A stretch of 64,000 nt of DNA from an uncultured Collinsella sp. (GTDB lineage Bacteria; Actinomycetota; Coriobacteriia; Coriobacteriales; Coriobacteriaceae), in assembly GCA_900541035.1 (NCBI GenBank), contig UQIN01000003.1, positions 62,001 through 126,000 on the forward strand, written 5' to 3'. Under the pieces are notes generated by a model. The model had not been told where the DNA came from. It saw only the letters and a list, made by a program, of their open reading frames with translations, and made no database searches. A program made the translations under genes and the position numbers. The first letter of the stretch is position 1. Each line of letters opens with the position of its first letter. Shown piece by piece: positions 1 to 8,704 of this stretch.

Positions 1-80
1 ACACGAGCAGATACGCGCGCAATTGTGCGACTATAGGTTTGTTAGAAATGAAGGACTTCCGATGACTCAGGAGGCACATC

Positions 81-1160
81 ATGGCAGATTCCAAACAGGC
101 TCCGCTCTACGCCGAGGCAGCCGCAAAGGCGGCGTTTGCCTCGGTCCAGAATCAGCCGTTCCCAAACGACATCTTTACGGCTCCCGAGCTTCGTTGGGCT
201 GTAATTGGGTGTGGCGTTATCGCCAACCAGATGGCTCAGTCTCTCGCCCTTGCCGGCCGAAAGCTCGCGGGCGTTGCCAACCGCACGCTGTCCAAGGCTC
301 AGGCTTTTGCAGAGCAGTATGGCGTTGAGAAGGTCTATGGCACGGTCGAGGATCTCTACGCCGATCCGGACATTGACGCAGTCTATATCACCACGCCGCA
401 CAACACGCATATCACCTATCTGCGAGCCGCTCTGGCAGCTGGCAAGCACGTGCTCTGCGAGAAGGCCATTACCCTCAATTCCGCCGAGCTTGACGAGGCC
501 CGCGCCATTGCCGACGAGCACAACGTGGTCCTTATGGACGCCACCACGGTGCTTCACATGCCCTTGTATCAGGAGCTGCGTCGTCGCATGGATGTCGGCG
601 AGTTCGGCCGCATGAATCTCGCTCAGCTCAACTTTGGCAGCTATAAGGAGTACGGCGACCTGACCAACCGCTTCTACAACCGTAGCCTTGCCGGTGGCGC
701 CATGCTCGACATTGGCGTGTATGCGCTCTCCGTTATGCGCCTCTTTATGGCGAGCCAGCCCGCTGAGGTTGTCTCGCTGGGCAACACCTGTGAGACCGGT
801 GTCGACGTTGCGGGCGGCATTGTCTGCCGTAACGCCGAGCAGCAGCTGGGTGTTGTGAGCCTCACGCTCCACTCCAAGCAGCCCAAGCGCTCGGTCATCA
901 GCTTCGACAAGTGCTATATCGAGGTCAACGAGTATCCGCGCGCCGATCACGCGACCATCGTGTGGACTGTGGACGGCCACCGCGAGGAGGTCCACGCCGG
1001 CACCGAAGCTTACGCCCTTTGCTATGAGATGGCCGATCTTGAGAAGGCCGTTGCCGGCGACGACTCCAAGCGCGAGCTGCTGGATTATGCTTCTGATGTT
1101 ATGGAGCTTATGACCAAGCTCCGCGCCGATTGGGGAGTCGTGTACCCCGAGGAGGAGTAA
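81..1160 (+). CDS. Gfo/Idh/MocA family NAD(P)-dependent oxidoreductase
   Basis: A 359-residue cytoplasmic oxidoreductase. The N-terminal Rossmann fold shows the dinucleotide-binding stretch AVIGCGVIANQMAQS near residue 40. It is followed by the family-typical CEKAITLN segment, whose Lys is the usual catalytic or substrate-binding residue, and a C-terminal alpha/beta substrate domain with GGAMLDIGVY. Members oxidise or reduce sugars, inositols or related polyols; the substrate cannot be read here. The start has a strong AGGAGG site. The gene ends three bases before a DeoR regulator, so the two probably form an operon in which the regulator senses a sugar phosphate. The family call is secure; the substrate is unknown. 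Confidence 0.88.
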   Translation: MADSKQAPLYAEAAAKAAFASVQNQPFPNDIFTAPELRWAVIGCGVIANQMAQSLALAGRKLAGVANRTLSKAQAFAEQYGVEKVYGTVEDLYADPDIDAVYITTPHNTHITYLRAALAAGKHVLCEKAITLNSAELDEARAIADEHNVVLMDATTVLHMPLYQELRRRMDVGEFGRMNLAQLNFGSYKEYGDLTNRFYNRSLAGGAMLDIGVYALSVMRLFMASQPAEVVSLGNTCETGVDVAGGIVCRNAEQQLGVVSLTLHSKQPKRSVISFDKCYIEVNEYPRADHATIVWTVDGHREEVHAGTEAYALCYEMADLEKAVAGDDSKRELLDYASDVMELMTKLRADWGVVYPEEE

Positions 1161-1163
1161 GCG

Positions 1164-1910
1164 ATGCTTGCGGAAGATAGGCTCAATGCGATCGTGTCGA
1201 TGGTGCAGCAGGCCGGCTCGGTTACCGTGCCGGAACTTGCCGAGGCCCTGGGCGTGACACCGTCCACCATTCTCCGTGACTTGCAAACGCTCGACCGCGC
1301 GCACCGTATCGCCAAGGTGCACGGAGGTGCGACGAGTCTGGAGCGCGCGCACGTGACGCGCGACTTGACGATCAGCGAACGCAGTGATCTCCATAACGAT
1401 GACAAGGAGCGCATCTGTGCTCGTGCCGCGGCCCTGGTGGAGCCCGATAGCTTTGTGTATATCGATTCGGGCTCAACGACCCTCAAGCTCATCGAGCATC
1501 TTCCGCGTCTCGACGGCGTCACCTATGTGACCGATTCCGTGCTCCATGCTCAGCACCTTGCTTTGCGCGGCATGCGTACCGTGGTGCTGGGCGGCGAGCT
1601 CAAACCCGAGACCGAGGCGCTCGTTGGCCCCGATGCCTTGGCAACCCTGGACCGCTATAACTTCAACTGCGGCTTTTGGGGATCCAACGGCATCGCGGCC
1701 GAGCAAGGTCTCACCACACCGGATATCGAGGAAGCACAGGTCAAGCGTATCTCGATGCGCCATACCGCCAAACGCTTCGTAATCTCGGACGCCAGTAAAT
1801 TTGGCATGGTGGCGCCCGTCAAGTTCGCGGACTTCCGCGACGCAACGATTATTACCGCAGGCGAGGTCCCCGCCAAGTACCGGGCAATGGACAACGTCAT
1901 CACGGTCTAG
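1164..1910 (+). CDS. DeoR family transcriptional regulator
   Basis: A 248-residue repressor-type protein. The N-terminal winged helix (VTVPELAEALGVTPSTILRD, residues about 14-33) is followed by the RIAKVHGGA turn typical of DeoR proteins. The C-terminal sensor domain has the phosphate-loop motif DSGSTT (about residue 100) that binds sugar-phosphate effectors in the family. It is coupled to the upstream oxidoreductase by a 3-bp gap and a GAGGAG ribosome site inside that gene's end. It likely regulates this two-gene unit; the effector is unknown. Confidence 0.9.
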   Translation: MLAEDRLNAIVSMVQQAGSVTVPELAEALGVTPSTILRDLQTLDRAHRIAKVHGGATSLERAHVTRDLTISERSDLHNDDKERICARAAALVEPDSFVYIDSGSTTLKLIEHLPRLDGVTYVTDSVLHAQHLALRGMRTVVLGGELKPETEALVGPDALATLDRYNFNCGFWGSNGIAAEQGLTTPDIEEAQVKRISMRHTAKRFVISDASKFGMVAPVKFADFRDATIITAGEVPAKYRAMDNVITV

Positions 1911-1930
1911 CAGCAGGGGACGGGCTAAGG

Positions 1931-1972
1931 CCAAAACCACCACAAAGGGGCCTGTCCCCATTGTGGTGGTTA
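1931..1972. repeat. Palindromic intergenic element, copy A
   Basis: A hairpin-forming element: ACCACCACAA at 1936-1945 pairs with TTGTGGTGGT at 1961-1970. An inner GGGG/CCCC stem surrounds CCTGT. A near-identical copy sits at 2301-2342 in the same orientation, so the two bracket the palindrome array between them. There is no T-tract, so it is not an obvious terminator. Confidence 0.8.
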
Positions 1973-2053
1973 GCAACGGAAACCGAGTAGTTTTCTCAAT
2001 AGAAAAGCGGCAACGTCCATCACGGGCGTTGCCGCTTTCGTTGTCTACCGGTT

Positions 2054-2272
2054 TGTCTACGTCTGTAACAACTGGACCGTTAAAAGTGGGTTAGATGTTA
2101 CAGAGTGAGATACTTCCGAACCGCACCGTCCCTTTGTCTCAATCTGTAACATCTTGGGCCGATTTTGCCGAGTTGTTGTTACAGATTGAGATTTTCCCTT
2201 AAGGGGGATTCGAATGTCTCGATTTGTAACAGATAGGCCGGAAAATGGGTTCTAACTGTTACAGATCGAGAC
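2054..2272. repeat. Array of three 58-bp palindromic units
   Basis: Three units at 2054-2111, 2135-2192 and 2215-2272 repeat with an 80-81 bp period. Each has a left arm like TGTCTCAATCTGTAAC, a 27-bp centre and a right arm like GTTACAGATTGAGA. The gaps between units are 22-23 bp. Arms vary by a few bases while staying mutually complementary. No ORF is credible across this stretch. The array lies between the ends of the deoR-like gene and the pseudouridine synthase gene. Confidence 0.8.
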
Positions 2273-2300
2273 GTTTTGGGACCGTGGCTGGGCCATTGCG

Positions 2301-2342
2301 GCAAAACCACCACAAAGGTGCCTGTCCCCATTGTGGTGGTTT
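2301..2342. repeat. Palindromic intergenic element, copy B
   Basis: Second copy of the ACCACCACAA/TTGTGGTGGT hairpin (arms 2306-2315 and 2331-2340), differing from copy A by about one base in the loop. It runs directly into the stop codon of the minus-strand pseudouridine synthase at 2341-2343. Confidence 0.8.
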
Positions 2343-3000
2343 AGGGCTCCCAGGGGCAGGGGGCTTCGATGTGGATGTGCTCGCCGGTTACGGGATGCGT
2401 GAAGGACACGCTGTGGGCGTGGAGCATCAGGCCGCAGGGGCGCGGCGTTCCGTACAGGTCGTCGCCAACCAGGGGATGATGCTCGCTTGCCAGGTGCACG
2501 CGAATCTGATGCTTGCGGCCGGTGAGCAACTCGACATCGATATACGAGCGCGTGGGTAGGCCGCGGCGGCTCTTAAGGCGCTTGAGCACCTTCACGCGCG
2601 TCTGCGACGGCTTGCCGCTGGCGCCGACGCGCATCTTGCGGCTGTCGTGGCGGTCGCGCGCGATGGGCTTGTCGATGAGCTTCTCGTTCCAGTCGATCTT
2701 GCCTTCGGCCAGCGCCAGATAGTGCTTTTCGAAGGCGTGGTCGATCACCATCTGGTCAAAGGCGGGCTGCGTCTGTTTGTCGAGCGAAAACAGTACCACG
2801 CCGGTGGTGTTGCGGTCCAGGCGGTTGAGCGGCTGCATGTCAGTCGCGGCAAAGCCGTCGCCCATGGCCAGCAGCAGATCGCTGGCGTAGTCGGTAAGCG
2901 TGCGCTCGCCGGTGCCGTCGCCGTGGACGATCATGCCGGCGGGCTTGTCGATGGCCATGAGCCAGGCGTCGCAGTAAAGGACTTGAGGTTCTTCGTTCAC
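2341..3000 (-). CDS. RluA-family pseudouridine synthase
   Basis: A 219-residue enzyme converting uridine to pseudouridine in rRNA or tRNA. It contains the family core PLNRLDRNTTGVVLFS, with the catalytic Asp in RLD (the usual His before Arg is Asn here), and the C-terminal GRKHQIRVHLA and GDDLYG motifs. There is no N-terminal S4 domain, so it is a short RluA-type enzyme. It starts with GTG at 3000 behind a GAAAGG site. It lies 15 bp downstream of the U32 peptidase gene on the same strand, suggesting a two-gene operon devoted to RNA modification. The exact target is unknown. Confidence 0.87.
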   Translation of the reverse strand: MNEEPQVLYCDAWLMAIDKPAGMIVHGDGTGERTLTDYASDLLLAMGDGFAATDMQPLNRLDRNTTGVVLFSLDKQTQPAFDQMVIDHAFEKHYLALAEGKIDWNEKLIDKPIARDRHDSRKMRVGASGKPSQTRVKVLKRLKSRRGLPTRSYIDVELLTGRKHQIRVHLASEHHPLVGDDLYGTPRPCGLMLHAHSVSFTHPVTGEHIHIEAPCPWEP

Positions 3001-3015
3001 GTGTAAGCCTTTCGG

Positions 3016-5511
3016 TTAGCTGATTCCCACAAACATGCAGCCCGAGGTGGCGCCGCGCAGGCGGGCGGCGGGCTTGCGGCCGGCTTGAGCCGCCTCGACG
3101 GCGCGACGGACGCGAGCGACGGCACGGCCAATCTCATCGGCCTCGAGCAAGGTTCCGTCGACCATAAGACGACGGACGCCGGCGTCGAGCAACTGCGGTA
3201 CCTGCGGCGTAAGGTCGATGGGGTAGGCATCGTACAAGCGAGAGCGGCCGTGGATGTCGGTGCGCACGGGCATGACCTTTCCGTCGATATTCTTGAGCGA
3301 CAGCTTGCGGGCGCGCAGACGGCAGCTGGCACAATCGTGGATGCAGCCATTGGCCACCTGCAGGATGCAGTGCTCGCTCGTCATAACGCGCGGGCGGCCA
3401 AAGACGGTGATGCCCAGAGCTGCGGGCGCGGCGGCGCCGAGCGAGACAATCTCGTCGAGTGTGATCTCGGGCGAGAGCCAAAACGCACCGGCTCCGCGCT
3501 CGGCAAGCGCCTCCATGCAGGGCGTGTTGTGCACCGGCAGGCAAGAGCGAATCTCGGCCGTGGCGCCAACCTGGGCGGCCAGGGCAAGCTCAGAGATGTT
3601 GCCAATAGCGACCGTGGCGCCGGCAACAACCCACGGGTCGACGCGTACGTGGTCAACGGCGCGGCAGACCTCGTCGAGCACGGGTACGATGCCCTGCTCA
3701 AATGCATCGGTGGGGGAGAGCTCGGCCGCATCGAGCGCGTCGGTGGTCATGTAGATGCGCGTTACACCCTCGGCGCGAGCGGCCTCGGCGGCTTCGAGCG
3801 TGGTGACGGCGGCGCAGATCTGCGGCTCATCGCGGTAATGCTCGGGCGCGGGGCGGGAATCACTGGTTACAATCACCGGCAACTCGAGCGTTTTCGCACG
3901 CTCCTCGTAAGGTGCCAGAATGGCCTCTTCCAGCGCCTTACAAGCGGCGGCGCGCACCTTGTGCACGGCGGAAAAGCCCATACCACAGCCGGCGTCGAGC
4001 GAAACGTCAAAGCTTGCGGCCTCAAAGGGAGAGGAGCCCATGCGCCCGACGTGCTCAACCAGATCGGATGCCTCGACGGCACGGGTCTTGGCAGTCTCGA
4101 CGGTAAAGCCCGTGGCCGTGGCCGTAAGCGAAGGATCGTCGCAACAGGTGAGCGTAACGGCAAACGGCTCGCCCAGACGCGCCACAACGGACACGTCTAC
4201 GGCGCGGCGGCGCAGCACATCGCGCTTGAGCGCGGCGCCGGCGGCGTCAATGGCGCGCTGGCTTCGAATCACGCGCACGCGGCAGCCCTTGGGCATGCTA
4301 CGGGGCACGCGACATTCGATGATGTCGCCCGCGGCGGCATCATCGGCAGCGATGGTGGTCAGGAATTGGTCGAACTCATCGTCGTGACGAAGCTCCAGCA
4401 GGTCGCCCTCGCCCACGGGCTCAAACAGCTCAATGCGGGCGATGGCGGCGCGGCGACGGCGATCGTCGGGCTTGAGTCCGCGTACATCGCGGTTGGCCAG
4501 GCGGCTGCCCAGCACCGTGCCCACAATCTGGCCGCGGTTGTTGGAGCGCTCGTAGCTCATCATCTCGTCGCCCGAGGTGCCATCCTGGTAGGCGTGCGTA
4601 AAGTCGCGATTAAAGCAGCGCTTGAGCTGGCGCTGGCGGGCGGCATCCTCATCCTTAGAGGTCGAAACATCGGCAAGCATGTCATCAATCTGATGACGAT
4701 ACACATCAACGATGGAGTACACGTAATCGGGTGCCTTCATGCGGCCCTCGAGCTTGAGCGATGCGGCGCCGGCGTCATACAGACGGCGAACAAGCTGTGA
4801 GGTGTTGGTGTCACGCGGGCACAGCGCGCGCTCGCGACCGGCAGGGGAGAGCGCGCGACCGTTCTCGTCGATCAACTCGTAGGGCAGGCGGCAGGGCTGG
4901 GCGCACATGCCGCGGTTGGCCGATCGTCCCGCCATGGCAAAGCTCGACAGCAGGCACAGGCCCGAGTAGCAAAAGCAGATGGCGCCATGGCTGAAGACCT
5001 CAAGGTCCACATCGGGCGCGGCGTCGTGAATGGCGGCGATCTCGTCAATGGAGAGCTCGCGCGAGAGAGTCACGCGGTCGGCGCCCTGCTCACGGCACCA
5101 AAGGGTTCCGCGGTCGTCGTGGATGTTCGCCTGGGTCGAGATATGTGTCTCGATGCCGGGCATGGTGCGCTTGGACTCAAAGAACAGACCCCAGTCCTGG
5201 ATAATGAAGGCATCGGCGCCCAGCGTGGAGCAGCGATGAATGAGCTGCAGTGCATCGCCCATCTCGGACTGCTTGATGACGATGTTGACCGTGACGTAGA
5301 CGCGCGACCCGGCTAGATGCGCGGCGCGGCAGGCTTGCTCAAAGGCCTCGTCGGTAAAGTTGGTGGCCTTGCGGCGGGCGTTGAAGCTGCCCATGCCGCA
5401 ATAGATGGCGTCTGCCCCCGCGGCGAGTGCGGCGGCAAAGGGCTCGGGCCCTCCGGCGGGCGCCAAAAGCTCGGGTCTGCGGTTGGTGGTTCGACTGGCG
5501 GTTGCGGTCAT
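3016..5511 (-). CDS. U32 family peptidase, long form (RlhA/PrtC-like)
   Basis: An 831-residue protein. The N-terminal TIM-barrel U32 domain opens with PELLAPAGGPEPFAAALAAG. It contains the conserved EVFSHGAICFCYSGLCLLS and NRGMCAQPCRLPY segments, with the Cys cluster that ligates Fe-S in studied members. A DUF3656-like middle and a repeat of the barrel at the C terminus with further Cys residues (CILQVANGCIHDCASC) follow. Family members such as RlhA hydroxylate 23S rRNA; older annotations call them collagenases. RNA modification is favoured here because a pseudouridine synthase gene follows by 15 bp. A shorter paralogue lies at 54232-56190. Confidence 0.88.
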   Translation of the reverse strand: MTATASRTTNRRPELLAPAGGPEPFAAALAAGADAIYCGMGSFNARRKATNFTDEAFEQACRAAHLAGSRVYVTVNIVIKQSEMGDALQLIHRCSTLGADAFIIQDWGLFFESKRTMPGIETHISTQANIHDDRGTLWCREQGADRVTLSRELSIDEIAAIHDAAPDVDLEVFSHGAICFCYSGLCLLSSFAMAGRSANRGMCAQPCRLPYELIDENGRALSPAGRERALCPRDTNTSQLVRRLYDAGAASLKLEGRMKAPDYVYSIVDVYRHQIDDMLADVSTSKDEDAARQRQLKRCFNRDFTHAYQDGTSGDEMMSYERSNNRGQIVGTVLGSRLANRDVRGLKPDDRRRRAAIARIELFEPVGEGDLLELRHDDEFDQFLTTIAADDAAAGDIIECRVPRSMPKGCRVRVIRSQRAIDAAGAALKRDVLRRRAVDVSVVARLGEPFAVTLTCCDDPSLTATATGFTVETAKTRAVEASDLVEHVGRMGSSPFEAASFDVSLDAGCGMGFSAVHKVRAAACKALEEAILAPYEERAKTLELPVIVTSDSRPAPEHYRDEPQICAAVTTLEAAEAARAEGVTRIYMTTDALDAAELSPTDAFEQGIVPVLDEVCRAVDHVRVDPWVVAGATVAIGNISELALAAQVGATAEIRSCLPVHNTPCMEALAERGAGAFWLSPEITLDEIVSLGAAAPAALGITVFGRPRVMTSEHCILQVANGCIHDCASCRLRARKLSLKNIDGKVMPVRTDIHGRSRLYDAYPIDLTPQVPQLLDAGVRRLMVDGTLLEADEIGRAVARVRRAVEAAQAGRKPAARLRGATSGCMFVGIS

Positions 5512-5693
5512 ATCCTGCCTTTCAAAATGCTCAGATATTCAAAAGTATAGTGGTGCCGTTGCGGCAGGCGATGCCCGTGCTCCAAGCGGGATAAAGTCTT
5601 CAGCAGCTTGGGCTGGCTGACCCCGTGGAGAACCGTTCAGCGGTTCGGGGAAACCGTTGGGCGATAAAATATTCTCGTAAACTGATAATAATC

Positions 5694-5722
5694 TTGCATC
5701 GCGCGGAAACCTTGAGTACTAT
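5694..5722 (+). promoter_or_regulatory. Predicted ridA promoter
   Basis: TTGCAT at 5694-5699 and TACTAT at 5717-5722 are separated by 17 bp, a good sigma-70-type arrangement about 90 bp upstream of the ridA start. The rest of the 5512-5810 gap carries no credible gene. Confidence 0.55.
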
Positions 5723-5730
5723 CCCAATCA

Positions 5731-5778
5731 AGCGCGGTGTTCAGACCGAACTGTGCCTCCCGGTGCGAACGCCGCGCT
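5731..5778 (+). promoter_or_regulatory. Leader stem-loop of ridA mRNA
   Basis: AGCGCGGTGTTC at 5731-5742 pairs with GAACGCCGCGCT at 5767-5778 (one G-U pair). It begins within about ten bases of the predicted transcription start and lies upstream of the AAGGAG site. It could stabilise the mRNA or regulate it. It matches no riboswitch class that I recognise. Confidence 0.5.
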
Positions 5779-5810
5779 CACGCTTTCTAGTTAACCGTAA
5801 GGAGATAAAC

Positions 5811-6188
5811 ATGAGCAAGACCGTCGTGTCTTCCGATAACGCACCCGCAGCCATCGGACCGTATTCCCCCGGTATCCAGACCGGCAACATGGTGTTCCTG
5901 TCCGGCCAGCTGGGCATCGACCCCACAACTGGCAAGATGCCCAAGGGCGTCGAGGCCCAGGCCAAGCAGTCCCTTGCTAACGTCGAGGCCCTGCTGACTG
6001 CCGCCGGCGCTACGTTTGCCGATGTCGTCAAGACCACGGTCTACCTGGCCGACATTGCCGACTTCGCTGCCGTGAACGAGATCTACGCCTCCAAGTTCGA
6101 GGCTCCGTTCCCCGCGCGCAGCGCTTTCCAGGTTGCCGCCCTTCCGGCTGGCGGTCTGGTCGAGATCGAGGTCGTCGCCGCTCTCTAA
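5811..6188 (+). CDS. ridA: RidA family 2-iminoacid/enamine deaminase
   Basis: A 125-residue cytoplasmic enzyme that hydrolyses reactive enamines and imines such as 2-aminoacrylate, released by PLP-dependent lyases. The Rid signatures are present: AIGPYSPGIQTGNMVFLSGQ, and the C-terminal PARSAFQVAALPAGGLVEIE, whose Arg contacts the substrate carboxylate. I chose the ATG at 5811 because an AAGGAG site lies seven bases upstream and it gives the normal family length; the frame stays open further upstream but without a plausible site. It fits with the diaminopropionate ammonia-lyase at 29.8 kb, which releases 2-aminoacrylate. Confidence 0.95.
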   Translation: MSKTVVSSDNAPAAIGPYSPGIQTGNMVFLSGQLGIDPTTGKMPKGVEAQAKQSLANVEALLTAAGATFADVVKTTVYLADIADFAAVNEIYASKFEAPFPARSAFQVAALPAGGLVEIEVVAAL

Positions 6189-6218
6189 GGCGTTGGCAAC
6201 AACTAAACATGACATGCA

Positions 6219-6256
6219 AAAAGACCCTGCAGCGCGTGCGAGCTGCAGGGTCTTTT
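6219..6256. terminator. Bidirectional terminator between ridA and yheO-like gene
   Basis: AAAGACCCTGCAGC and GCTGCAGGGTCTTTT form a 12-bp GC-rich stem with an 8-base loop. It is followed by T residues on the plus strand and A residues on the other side, so it can serve both convergent genes. Confidence 0.88.
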
Positions 6257-6300
6257 GTTAAGTGACGGATCGCTTGTGGAGCTGCGCTCCATTTTGCTCG

Positions 6301-6957
6301 TTAGCCCTCCTTGCGAACTTTTTGCAGGTAGCGGTAGACGCTGGGCTCCGAGATGCCCAGCGCGGTGGCGGCGCAGGCCACGGCGCCCTTGAGCATGAAC
6401 ACCCCGTTGCCGTTGAGGTGGCGAATGACGTCCACGCGGTCGCCCTGACCAAGCGACGCTACATCCAGCCCGCGCGCGCTCAGCAACTCGGCAATGCTGC
6501 GGTCGATGAGCTCCTGTGTGGACTCCGAAAGGCTTTCGACCTCGATAGGGGCGGGCTCCGTGCGCGTCGGCGCCGCGTCGAAGCACGCCATGAGCTGCTG
6601 CGCCATGGCGTTGATGGAGCGTACGGTCGAGAGGTCGGTGTTGACGCAGAGCATACCGACGATCTCGTCATTCTCGCGGATAAAGTACGTCGCCGACTCC
6701 AACGTCTTGCCACCGGCACCGCGGCCCTCGTAGCCCGTAATAAACGGCAGGTCGCGATACTTGGCGTCGTGCATGATCTTGAGTGCCAGATCGGTGGCGG
6801 GACCGCCGACCTTGCGGCCGCTCACGATGCCGTTGCGAATATCGACGATGGCGTGGTCGGGATCTGAGAAATCGTGCAGCACGATTTCGCTGTTCTTACC
6901 GAGTATCTGCTCCAGGAAATCGACCATCGGCAAAAAGCGACGTACGGTCTCGTTCAC
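6301..6957 (-). CDS. YheO-like PAS/HTH transcriptional regulator, copy 1
   Basis: A 218-residue regulator. The N-terminal YheO-type PAS domain shows LGKNSEIVLHDFSDPDHAIV, GRKVGGPATDLAL, the ATYFIRENDEIVGMLCVN segment and a C-terminal helix-turn-helix ending GISEPSVYRYLQKVRKEG. I chose GTG at 6957 because CAAGGAG lies six bases upstream; the frame is open to 7098 but those residues lie outside the family. Divergent from the nucleobase permease gene, it is the likely local regulator of the purine module. Family regulators bind small ligands; the ligand here is unknown. Confidence 0.87.
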   Translation of the reverse strand: MNETVRRFLPMVDFLEQILGKNSEIVLHDFSDPDHAIVDIRNGIVSGRKVGGPATDLALKIMHDAKYRDLPFITGYEGRGAGGKTLESATYFIRENDEIVGMLCVNTDLSTVRSINAMAQQLMACFDAAPTRTEPAPIEVESLSESTQELIDRSIAELLSARGLDVASLGQGDRVDVIRHLNGNGVFMLKGAVACAATALGISEPSVYRYLQKVRKEG

Positions 6958-7309
6958 GGGCAACTCCTTGGGGTGAAATCGGAAATGTTCATAACAATTT
7001 TTTCTCATGGTAACACGCCATTCCTCATCTCGCATATTCGCAGGTACATTGCGTAATACAGACGAACGGTAGGAATTTGGCGGTAAACGGTCGACCAAAA
7101 GAAAAGTTAGATGCTATTTTGACCGGACACTTTCCTGACCTGCGGAAATTCGTTATCTCAGCTTAAGAATAGTCTGATAACAAAAAATTATTATTGAGAA
7201 TGAGAATCATCTTTAATACGATATCCAACGAAGGCACAACCTCAACCCCGCACTGCGTCACAATAGAGCGTTAGATGCGAAAACAACTATTTCGAGGATT
7301 GGTGGTCAA
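6958..7309. promoter_or_regulatory. Divergent control region with a Fur-box-like site
   Basis: An AT-rich stretch between the divergent yheO-like and permease genes. The 19-mer at 7196-7214, GAGAATGAGAATCATCTTT, matches the classical Fur-box consensus at 14 of 19 positions by hand count. No gene is visible. Promoters must lie here for both directions, but I could not choose hexamers confidently. Confidence 0.4.
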
Positions 7310-8704
7310 ATGACCCAGGAGACGGTTACGAACGGCACTGAAGCCCTGTTCACTCGCGAAGGCATGCCTCCCGTTAAGGAAATGATCCCGTGTGCCCTTC
7401 AGCACGTACTGGCATCGTTTGCCGGCATCATTACCCCGGCGGTCATCATGGCCGGCGTCTACGGCTTTAATAGCCAGCAGAGCACCGACATCATCCAGGT
7501 CGCGCTCATTCTTTCGGCGATCGATACGGCCCTTCAGGCCTTCGCTCCCTTCCGTCGCATCGGCGGCGGCCTGCCCATCGTCATGGGCGTTTCCTTCGCG
7601 TTCCTGCCGGCCCTGCAGGCCATGGGTGCCTCGGGCTTTAGCTTTGGTGCGCTGCTGGGCGGCGAGATCGTCGGTGGCGCCGTCGCGGTCCTCTTTGGTC
7701 TGGCCTACAGCAAGATCAAGTGGCTGTTCCCGCCTGTCGTGACCGGTACGGTCATCTTCTCCATCGGCGTTTCGCTGTATCCCACGGCTGTCAAGTATAT
7801 GGCCGGCGGTATGGGTACGCCGCTGTGGGGCACCCCGCAGGCCTGGTGCGTCGCTCTTATCACCTTCGCCGTGGTCTTTGCGCTCGCCAACTTTGGCAAG
7901 GGCACGCTCAAGCTGGGATCCGTGTTCTTTGGCATGATCGTTGGCATGATCGTTTCGATCCCCTTTGGCATGATCGACTTCTCCAGCGTCGCCACCGCCC
8001 AGGTCTTCGCCCTTCCCAAGCTCATGCCCTACGCGCTCGAGTTTGATCCCGAGGTCTGCATTACCCTCGCCGTCGTGTTCCCCATGGTCGCCATCCAGGT
8101 TATCGGCGACGTCTCCGCTGCCTGCCTGGGCTCCATCGACCGTATGCCCACCGAGCGCGAGCTCTCCGGTGCCATCGTGTCCCAGGGCCTCACCTCTATG
8201 GTCGGCGGCCTGCTGGGCGGTCTTCCCACCAGCGCCCTTGGCCAGAACGTGGGCATCATCTGCTCCAACAAGGTCGTCAACAAGTGGGTCTTTGTGATCA
8301 TTGCGGCCGTCTTTGCCATCGCCGGTCTGTTCCCGCAGCTCTCTGCCGTCCTTTCCGCTATCCCGCAGCCCGTCATCGGCGGCGCGACCGTCGGCGTCTT
8401 TGGCACCATCACCATGAACGGCGTGCGCATGTTCACCCGCGAGGGCCTTACGCAGCGCACTACTACCATCGTCGGTACCTCCGTCGTCTTTGGCCTGGGT
8501 ATCTGGATGGCCAGCGGTTGCCTTGCCGGCGAGGGCATGCCCACCTGGGTGCCCACCGTCATCGGCTCCAACGCCGTGACCCCCACCGCCATCATGGCCA
8601 TTGTCCTTAACCTGATCCTCCCGCAGACGCCGGTCGTGGCTCAGCATATCGATGCTGCCAAGGACGCTGCCGTGGATCTGGTCTTGCCCGAGAGCAAGAA
8701 GTAA
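7310..8704 (+). CDS. NCS2 nucleobase:cation symporter (xanthine/uracil permease type)
   Basis: A 464-residue inner-membrane transporter with about 12-14 hydrophobic segments. The family signature appears around QHVLASFAGIITPAVIMAG, with GGLPIVMGVSFAFLP and the later GLLGGLPTSALGQNVGII segment, where NCS2 carriers have the Gln/Glu-containing substrate motif. Members import uracil, xanthine or uric acid with protons. Its position at the head of the ssnA-ygfK-xdhD run indicates a purine, probably xanthine or urate. Uracil cannot be excluded from sequence. Confidence 0.88.
   Translation: MTQETVTNGTEALFTREGMPPVKEMIPCALQHVLASFAGIITPAVIMAGVYGFNSQQSTDIIQVALILSAIDTALQAFAPFRRIGGGLPIVMGVSFAFLPALQAMGASGFSFGALLGGEIVGGAVAVLFGLAYSKIKWLFPPVVTGTVIFSIGVSLYPTAVKYMAGGMGTPLWGTPQAWCVALITFAVVFALANFGKGTLKLGSVFFGMIVGMIVSIPFGMIDFSSVATAQVFALPKLMPYALEFDPEVCITLAVVFPMVAIQVIGDVSAACLGSIDRMPTERELSGAIVSQGLTSMVGGLLGGLPTSALGQNVGIICSNKVVNKWVFVIIAAVFAIAGLFPQLSAVLSAIPQPVIGGATVGVFGTITMNGVRMFTREGLTQRTTTIVGTSVVFGLGIWMASGCLAGEGMPTWVPTVIGSNAVTPTAIMAIVLNLILPQTPVVAQHIDAAKDAAVDLVLPESKK

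Noticed and set aside
5625..5810. N-terminal extension of RidA
   Set aside because: The frame is open, but the ribosome site and standard length both point to 5811, and the predicted promoter and leader hairpin lie inside the extension.
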